Assembly: GCA_944474755.1 (NCBI GenBank)
Contig: OX104117.1
Span: 74,810,926 to 74,874,925 of the forward strand
DNA: 64,000 nt
DNA from: Limnoperna fortunei
Lineage: Eukaryota; Mollusca; Bivalvia; Mytilida; Modiolidae
Direction: 5' to 3'
Part shown: positions 57,220 to 64,000 of the stretch, one piece after another
Position numbering within the stretch: the first letter of the stretch is position 1
Layout of the letters: every line of letters begins with the position of its first letter
Made by a program: the position numbers and the translations under genes
The notes under the pieces: model-generated
Told to the model about the DNA's origin: nothing
Database searches by the model: none
What the model saw: only the letters and a program-made list of their open reading frames with translations

Positions 57220-57238
57220 TGACCTTTGACCTTGAACT
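57220..57238 (-). promoter_or_regulatory. DR1-like nuclear receptor motif, second copy
   Basis: Identical 19-bp word to 57101-57119, 119 bp to the right, within the second half-unit of the same repeat. Confidence 0.3.
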
Positions 57239-57984
57239 TTGAACTAAATGTTATGAATGACAAATGAGGGTAAAGCCCTCATGCCCTGCCTATACACATT
57301 AAAAAACATAACAGTGTATCTCTACACTGTCCGTTGCAGAGGCCAAACTTCTAACATTTCAACCAGCTCACAGGGTTGGGAACGTATGCGCTTACTCTAA
57401 CATTGTATACCCCTATTTTGATCAACTGGTGTGTTGAAATTTAGTAAAAAAGTTATCAGTTTTACCTGAATACCTTGCCTCTTGAAAATAAATCTTTTTA
57501 CTTTTCGTTACTCATGCGGTTGTAATTAGTTAACAGATTTTCTCATTTATCAGTGCTGCAAGGTCATCATTTTTATGATGGATGATTTCTTGACATACGT
57601 TCTACTGGAAGGTCCGAAATTTCCAATTCAATATTTTTTAAATTTTAATTTAAATCTAAGCAAGTTTAGGGATTGTTGTTTGAAGAGGATTTATCTGGAA
57701 CACAATCTTATTTCATTTTGGTGACTTTTTTTACATGTCCTGCACAACCCTTTACAGATTTTTCAATAACAAAACTTTAGATAACGTTAATAACAAACTA
57801 CTGATCTTCATCAACTACTTTTTCAAACGGAATGTCATTTTCCTCTTTTTTGGGACCTGTTTGTATAAAAGGAGGTTTTGAGAAGCCATGGTGAGAGGAC
57901 GCAAGCCTTGTGTCAGGGCTTACATGTGGAATCAAGCGTTCGAAATTGTCGACTTTATTGACCAATAAGCTACCATTTTAACAG

Positions 57985-58365
57985 CCTGTGCCACCACCAA
58001 CACGGGTCGCAACACACGACAAACGTGTCGCCTATATAACGCTAAGGAAGCTTTCAGCCTTCAGTCACTGACTTCTTTGCAAAGCCTGTAAGGATGGTAA
58101 ATTTGATAAGTAGTTTGAAAGGAAAATTATCAAATAGAAAAGCTAAACTGAGACAAATTTACTAGGAGCAAGTAGCGACATGCCAATTGATCGAAGTCAG
58201 GGCTTACTTGATTTCCGGTCTAGAAGAAGTAAGGGTTCAGTAGGTTATCAGTACCGTTCACGCGGCCTACTGCAACTCCGTACTGTAATCGACAGGGGTC
58301 GCAACATACAGCAAATGTTGCCTCTATTAGTAGCCTCGTTTTACACGCTGAGGAAGCTGTGGGTC
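57985..58365 (+). repeat. diverged direct duplication
   Basis: GGGTCGCAACACACGACAAA with GTGTCGCCTATATAACGCTA and AGGAAGC near 58005-58050 is matched by GGGTCGCAACATACAGCAAA with TGTTGCCTCTATTAG and ACGCTGAGGAAGC near 58296-58353. The second copy has about 15 extra bases. A 78-codon frame over 58180-58416 has no recognisable motif. Confidence 0.5.
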
Positions 58366-58420
58366 TATTCTCAAGTGCCCCGGGTCCCACACGGTGCACT
58401 AAGGTCAAGGTCATAATGTT

Positions 58421-60164
58421 TTAACTTTCGTGCGTTTGTTTAATGACAAATTATGAATACTGTTTAGAGGTCAAATTTCAAAGACATTTAATGAAGATAT
58501 GGTGTAATTGCATTAAGTGGGAAGCCTATTCATCGTTTGGTAGAATGAATAAATTTTATATTTTTAATTTCGTCTTTGCTTTGAATTGTTAAGTCCTAGT
58601 CTAATACAAATGTAAATGGATTGCTATTCATCTTTTTACTTTAGGAACTTTTAAAATAGTTTTCAGTTAGAAAATTATAAATTTTTTTACATAATTTGTA
58701 TCCATCAATCATTTAAATGGTTTATTGAATTTTGAAACATCAGAGGGAACTTTCATATGACAGGAGAATGTTCTTTATCAATAATCCTATTAATCCTAAT
58801 TGAACATTCAACACACTTCTTTTTGCCATGACCTAAATGAAACGGAATAAGTAGTCATTATTCCAGTTACAATTATACATGTCAACTACTAATAAAAATT
58901 GACTAAAATATTTCAGTCTTTTTCATGAAAATAATGTCAATTTCAATTTCCTGTATTTCAATCATCGGCAAATTTCTAGTGATGTATGTAAAGTATTTAT
59001 ATTTAATGGATGCAAAAAATGAAACTACAAATACAAACTGGAATTATCATGCATAGTGGACGATTCAAGGAACTGTTTGAGATCACGCTTTGCAATATAA
59101 AACACTGAAAATATATAATAAAAAATACTGTCCGTGTGATTTTTTATTAAATCATCAAGTTATGTTATGAAATTTAAAATTACTAGTTATCCATATAATG
59201 ACATTTTATACAATAAAACATTTCTAAGGAACCAAGGTAAAATGACAAAAAGACAAACAGAGTAACACACCCATTGTGTGGCAGGAAAATCTTCCCAGCG
59301 CTTGGAATGAAAAACTATTAATATGGTCTTTAACTTGTTCATTGAAAAAAATAATTTCTCAACTTAATTTTCTTGCATTTAAATAAACAGATAAAAAAAT
59401 ACGCTGGCACCGGTCGCCAAAAATATAAAATACGATAATCTGTGCTTCATCTATGTATACAGGCCGTATGTTATCCACACTTATCTATAATTGTGTCTAA
59501 CTTATAAAATTAGTTTGGTTTTATTATTATTAAATATACCCTTTTAAATATTTCGTCCCAGTGGGCATGGTAAGCAAAATAATTATTAAACCCGTAATGG
59601 AACGGGAATCCAAAGTTTGAAAGACGATATTTGGGTTTTTACGTTAATTTAGACATTTAATATATAAATGTAAAAGCACATTACACACACTTACTTATTA
59701 ATAATTTAATATTTCTGTAAGTCGACATCTCCCCTCTAAAACGGCTAAAAAATTGAAGTCCCCAAATTATATAGTATATATTTTTGTGTTGTTTTATTGA
59801 CAAAAAATCATTCAAATGTGTTGCTTGCATGACATACAAGTTTTAGACATCACTGAAGAATTTGTTTTTTTGAAAAACGTGTTTCTTATTCAAAGAGTAA
59901 CATCATTACAACGTGAAAAACACATATTGAAACAGAGACACGTGACAGAAAGATACAACAATTAAAACAAATAATTTAATTTGCTTTGTAACCTGAAATC
60001 TGATTGGTCAATTCAAATCGAGCAACCCATATTATAAGAAATAACTTGCGTGACCTATGACCTATTACGCCGTTAAAATTCAAATAGGTCCATGACCTAA
60101 TGGACGTTTTAACCATAAAAATTGTTAAGATTTATAGTTAAGATTAAATTATTAGTAATAGTTC
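58421..60164. other. no gene recognised
   Basis: Strongly AT-rich; no frame over 60 codons and no repeat recognised. Confidence 0.55.
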
Positions 60165-60274
60165 AAATTTCTAAACAGGTTATACGATATAATATGGTTT
60201 GGCTCTGTTTACACCATTCCTTAGGCGTAAACAGACCCAAACATATTATATCGTATAACCCGTTCAGAAATTTC
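60165..60274. repeat. hairpin element
   Basis: AAATTTCTAAACAGGTTATA then CGATATAATATGGTTTGGCT and CTGTTTAC pair with GTAAACAGACCCAAACATAT and its continuation to CAGAAATTT. About 48-bp arms with four or five mismatches and a 12-bp loop. The core GTTTAC/GTAAAC layout resembles, without being identical to, the nested palindromes of the foldback element. Confidence 0.9.
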
Positions 60275-61558
60275 AAGTATTCCTTAAATGAATGTTGATA
60301 ACTCTAAACCATTAAAACATAGATACAATCAAATGCTCTGAATGAGTAAGCAGTGCCATTCGCTAATAAAAAAAGGTCGAGTTTATCATTGTCATGTTTC
60401 AGAAAAAGTATACATGAAGGAGAGAAGGCTAAAATTAAAACTATATTTTAATCTTTTTATTTAAAGAAAATTAAAGAATATATTTCATTCATATCTTAAT
60501 TTTAATAAATATTTTCAGATCTTATAATAACCACCTATTGGTTTTACAATTATGTTGTATTGCCATGCTCTCCAAAATATCAATGTAAGCCAGAAAGATT
60601 TTGGTACAACATTCCAATTCGAAATTTCTTTGTCAATCTTTTTTCTTTACAAGTTGTGCGTTTCCTTGATTTCGCTTTACAATTAATCATTGTGACCTTC
60701 TTTGTTTCTACTGTAAATGCAAAAAAAAAATGGAAAATCTAATCTAATATTTTTTAATTTATTGCTAAATTTCTTGAAGAAAAATAGGTTAGTGTTTGAG
60801 ATGTTTCGTCTTTAAAAAATAGTTCACTGTTAACTTTAGCAGTTTGACCAGTTTAATTTAGTTTAAAATCTAAAAAGACCATTTCTCACAATCTAGTTAA
60901 ATGTTTGGTTGTATATTGCAAAACAAGTTTCATTGTACAAAGAAGGCACTGACATGTGCTACCTGCCAGGTATTTCACTCAGATGTACAATGCAGGCTTG
61001 GCTTTCCATGAACACTATATCTGCCACAGTCCATTATTGAGCTGGTTTGTATTCTGAATATGATTTTGAAAAGAAAAATTTATATGTTGCACAAATTATA
61101 CGTCTGGTTAAGGGCTTTTTAATGTTTGAATAAGAAATGCTTATAAAAACGAAGCGATTCCAAACTGTTTGTGTTCTAAATGAAACTTTACAAACATGTT
61201 AAGAATTTAAAACCATTTCTATAACATTGAAGCAAATAATCCTAGACTGAATGTGTCTTAAATATGTTGCAGGAATAGTTGTTATTATCTCCTTGCCCTT
61301 CAACAAGTTTGTAAAGTGCGCTGCAGGGGTAAACATTTTTATGAAAGGGTGGGAGTAACCGTAAAGTGTGAATATGGGGTTTATATGTAACTTTTGGTTT
61401 ACAATTGCTCGACCCACCGCCCGGCTTGTCACCAAGGGGGCGGATAGTGAATGCCCTTTTATTTGGGTGTGGGTTTTCTGGAAATACGGAAAGGAAAGCC
61501 TGATCTCGCACCACAGTTGGTAACGTGTTTGGAGAGTACCGAGCTTCTTGCACGAAAA
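60275..61558. other. no gene recognised; one open 103-codon frame
   Basis: Minus frame 61242-61553 (103 codons, NPHPNKRAFTIRPLGDKPGG) overlaps a second 78-codon frame on the same strand. Composition is protein-like in part (Pro, Gly, Lys rich), but I recognise no domain and see no splice signals. Confidence 0.4.
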
Positions 61559-61757
61559 ATCAATTCGGGAAAAGTATGGGTATGGCTAGGGACGGATAAT
61601 TTATAGCCTTTTGTAGTTACTTTAAAGAGCCTACGTTTATCTACAAAGATAATTTACAGCCTTTGTAGCGTCTAAAAATTATCCGCCCCTAGCCATACCG
61701 ATACTTTTCAGGGGCATTCATAATTTTTGCCCTTTGGTCCATATTTCCCGAATTGAT
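61559..61757. repeat. interrupted hairpin element
   Basis: AATCAATTCGGGAAA at 61559 pairs with TTTCCCGAATTGAT ending 61757, and AAGTATGGGTATGGCTAGGG, CGGATAATTT pairs with AAATTATCCGCCCCTAGCCA, TACCGATACTTTT. About 33 extra bases (GGGGCATTCATAATTTTTGC and flanks) sit in the right arm only, as if inserted. Confidence 0.85.
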
Positions 61758-61830
61758 CCTGATTAAAGCTGAAATACTGCTAGATGGAATTAAAGCAAAC
61801 ATCCAAACAAATCAATCAATCAGTAGATTT
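61758..61830 (+). mobile_element. degenerate SINE tail
   Basis: AAAGCTGAAATACTGCTAGA, then GGAATTAAAGCAAACATCC and CAAACAAATCAATCAATCAG. It matches the AGCTGAAA-ATTGCTGAAAG...GTTAAACACC tail with several changes. A similar trace occurs at 62312-62356. Confidence 0.4.
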
Positions 61831-63173
61831 AAGGACGTGTAGAATAACGCGGTTATGTCCAATTTCAAAGTGCGGACAATAAGTCATTATATGAATTATT
61901 CGATTACAAGATAAAAAACACTTCTCGTTGAAAAATTTTAAAGCTAAGGCTAATTTGTCGTCAGAAACATCTGCAATACTAGCAGCTACAAATATCGATT
62001 ATTTCATGTAAGTAATATATTTTGCTACAGGGAGAACGAAATAATTAGCTTCTATCCATATGGCTGATAATTTTTTTCCTGAGCACCAAACCGTTATTTA
62101 ACTTGGAATATATGTATTGTCTTTTAAGATACATTGGAGATTTTCTTATTTAAAGATTTTGAAAAAGTAACCTAATTGTAGGCTCTACAAAGACTTAAGT
62201 CTCTGTCTCTTCCTAATATTTATTATATGATTAGCAGTCCAATATTTTTAGTCTGTTGATATATATCTATACCTTTTCCCCGTATATTTATTTGCTAACT
62301 CGTTCTCCTGAATACAGCTGAAATAATGATCGCTAAGCAAACGTTAAGCAAACATCCAATAACATAAGCGGTATTAACGGAGGTGTCTCATTATTTTTAT
62401 ATTCAACACATATTGGTTTTGCATGAAGAGATTGGAACAAATTCTTATAATACTGTAATATCAACATAAATGTATACATTTCTCGACAAATACAGTAGTC
62501 AAGATTATTCAATGTAACACTTTCTTTTAGAAAACATTAAAACTGTGAACATTAAATATTAATGAATAAACACTAAGGTTTCAATTTAAAATTAATGTTG
62601 CTTTACAGAACGTAACAATATTTAAACCTCATTTACTATCATATGATAGGTAATAGTTATTGATATTTTGGTAAAATGCAAGTCAATTGCATTCTTTAAC
62701 AACTAGTATTTCATACCAGTAACATGCTTTTAATTGGATAAAACAAAGTCATCTTGTATTTAATAAACCGCAGTAACTATTTCACATGAGAGCTTTATAA
62801 ATGTTTCAGGCAATACTAATATCCCTTGTGCATTTATTATATCATCACAATAATTTAATATCAGAACCTTACAGTTAGAAACACGTTTAAACACCTACTT
62901 ATGCTATCTGTTGTACAGGAGAAGCAAAGTAATATGTTAAGAACATAAAGATTGCAGTGTCATTTACAAGGACATATAAAGGTTTTATAGCTAAAAGCAG
63001 GATAACAGTGTTCAAAGTACATGTATTGGGTTACCTGAAAAACTGGGTACCTTGATACGGGCTAACAGCGATATCAGTGATCAAAACTATAACTAGTTGT
63101 TTGAATTTTATTTAATAATAAGATGATAAGTATTAATATAGGCTGCTGTTAATGGTTTAATTAACTGATTAAA
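61831..63173. other. no gene recognised
   Basis: Strongly AT-rich; short frames only. Confidence 0.55.
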
Positions 63174-63390
63174 TGACGTTTAACGCTGCTGTCAGCAATT
63201 TTTCAGCTATATCGTGGCGTCCAGTTGTTATGGGGAGGAAGCCGGAGTACCCGGAGAAAACGCCGACATTCGGTAGGAAAACTGGCAATCCTTGTACACC
63301 CATTGATACTTGAACACGCAATTTCTGTGTTGACAGACCACGTGATCAATAGTAGACTAACTACCTTAAACACTCGTCCACCGAGGCCCC
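63174..63390 (-). mobile_element. tRNA-derived SINE, near full length, diverged
   Basis: The complement reads GGGGCCTCGGTGGACGAGTG (head, A box with one change), ATTGATCACGTGGTCTGTCA, a decayed B box (GTGTTCAAGTATC), GGTACTCCGGCTTCCTCCCC, ACTGGACGCCACGATATAGC and GCAGCGTTAAACGTC. Same family as 16878-17145 but older. The 65-codon plus frame over it is not a gene. Confidence 0.88.
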
Positions 63391-63830
63391 ATAGAACTAT
63401 TTATGTCTGTAGAGTCTACTAGTATATAAAAGCTGATGTGTCCAACACTTAATTACCTAAACTATGATGAAATGGTTTCCAAGTAGTACTAATGCATCAA
63501 AGATAAAATAGCATCTCTGTACGTGCTGTGGCATTTTGCAGTGTCAAGTTATGCAAGGCATAAATATATATGAACTACTTTCATTTATTAAGTACTAAAA
63601 ATCAAGGGTAAGTGGATTCAGACCTACGAATTCTTGTAACTTTTTTGTCTCGTTCAATTTAAATAGAATATAAATTAAACACAATTCTCACAATGTGTCA
63701 TACGTAGCGTAAAATTCAAACATTTTGATGAAACCTCGCCTATTGAATGAAATCACATGATTAAATGCGGTATAGTTTAATATATAAATTTTATTTTCTC
63801 ATTTGAAACTTCATATTCTGTTTACATTCA
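63391..63830. other. no gene recognised
   Basis: AT-rich spacer between the SINE and the foldback-element end. Confidence 0.5.
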
Positions 63831-64000
63831 AAAATATTTTAAATTCTTTAAAATACTCTAGAGCTGAGCAACGTTTTCCATTTCGTATAACCTAACGTAG
63901 TATTTTAGCCACGACCTAAGCGCGTTACTGATTGAAGACGTTGACGATATGTAGTCTTTCGCAAATAACAAGTGACAACAATTTGTAAATATTATTCATT
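63831..64000 (+). mobile_element. foldback element end, further copy, cut by the window edge
   Basis: ATATTTTAAATTCTTTAAAA followed by TACTCTAGAGCTGAGCAACG, TTTCGTATAACCTAACGTAG, ATTTTAGCCACGACC and AATAACAAGTGACAACA tracks the left arm of the element at 48296 with many substitutions. Its interior, if present, lies outside the window. Confidence 0.85.

Larger units (their letters stand above)
56943..57250 (+). repeat. dispersed repeat with hairpin head and two DR1-like motifs
   Basis: Begins at the perfect hairpin TCCGCCACTTTGTGGCGGA (56943-56961), then CCGTCCGTACGTCCGTC, followed by two related half-units each ending TGACCTTTGACCTTGAACT (57101-57119 and 57220-57238). No coding frame. It directly abuts the 5' end of LINE B's relic. 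I infer that it is a repeat from internal duplication and recalled similarity to mollusc repeats. Confidence 0.5.

Noticed and set aside
61242..61553. 103-codon minus frame as a gene
   Set aside because: No domain, no splice or promoter context, and a second overlapping frame on the same strand. Kept only as a note in the unannotated stretch.

Overview
The window looks like repeat-dense, AT-rich animal nuclear DNA, most likely from a bivalve mollusc and possibly a mytilid mussel. The reasons are: tRNA-derived SINEs with a 3' tail ending in a GTTAAACACC-type motif plus (CAAA)n or (CAAT)n; a type I hammerhead ribozyme of the kind found in bivalve retrozymes; several palindromic MITE-like elements; and very large minisatellites. 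The taxon is an inference, not a reading. I found no intact, recognisable host protein-coding gene. Nearly all long open frames lie in tandem arrays whose unit length, or lack of stops, keeps frames open by chance.

Layout. 1-8000: mostly unannotated AT-rich DNA with a possible exon (620-846, minus), a 45-bp minisatellite (2586-3189), a decayed retrozyme-like unit bracketed by two broken hammerheads (3345-3765), a CTGA/TCAG motif cluster (5905-6195), a rearranged SINE (6389-6744) and palindromic repeats (7240-7805). 8050-10215: a perfect 50-bp palindrome abuts a small 63-bp repeat array, followed by a 34-bp minisatellite. 11461-13313: a 1.85-kb element with about 178-bp terminal inverted repeats (TIRs) and a TA target duplication, carrying the first exon of a RecQ-like helicase. 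13531-14550: TA microsatellites, three copies of a dispersed repeat, an intact-looking hammerhead ribozyme and a long perfect hairpin. 15364-20829: a 5.5-kb array of the 63-bp repeat in the opposite orientation, interrupted by two SINE copies, the second made by segmental duplication. 22638-23410: hairpin, 82-bp tandem repeat and SINE fragment. 24798-46043: a compound (TC)n minisatellite running straight into about 20 kb of a 34-bp repeat with higher-order structure.

47308-49625 holds two adjacent TIR-bounded elements. One contains a broken tyrosine-recombinase-like (Crypton/KIAA1958-type) reading frame. The other has long TIRs with nested hairpins and an unidentified coding relic, and a further copy of its end lies at the window's right edge (63831-64000). 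49784-53316 is a decayed non-LTR retrotransposon on the minus strand (endonuclease, reverse transcriptase and C-terminal zinc-binding region). 54930-56940 is a second, different decayed LINE on the same strand (gag-like knuckle, endonuclease, 5' part of RT). The rest to 64000 is AT-rich sequence with hairpins, SINE pieces and a dispersed repeat containing two nuclear-receptor-like DR1 motifs.

No set of genes here forms a pathway. What connects the window is mobile-element biology: autonomous LINEs whose machinery could mobilise SINEs and perhaps retrozymes, TIR elements that carry host-like gene pieces, and tandem arrays that grow by unequal exchange and copy inserted elements along with themselves.
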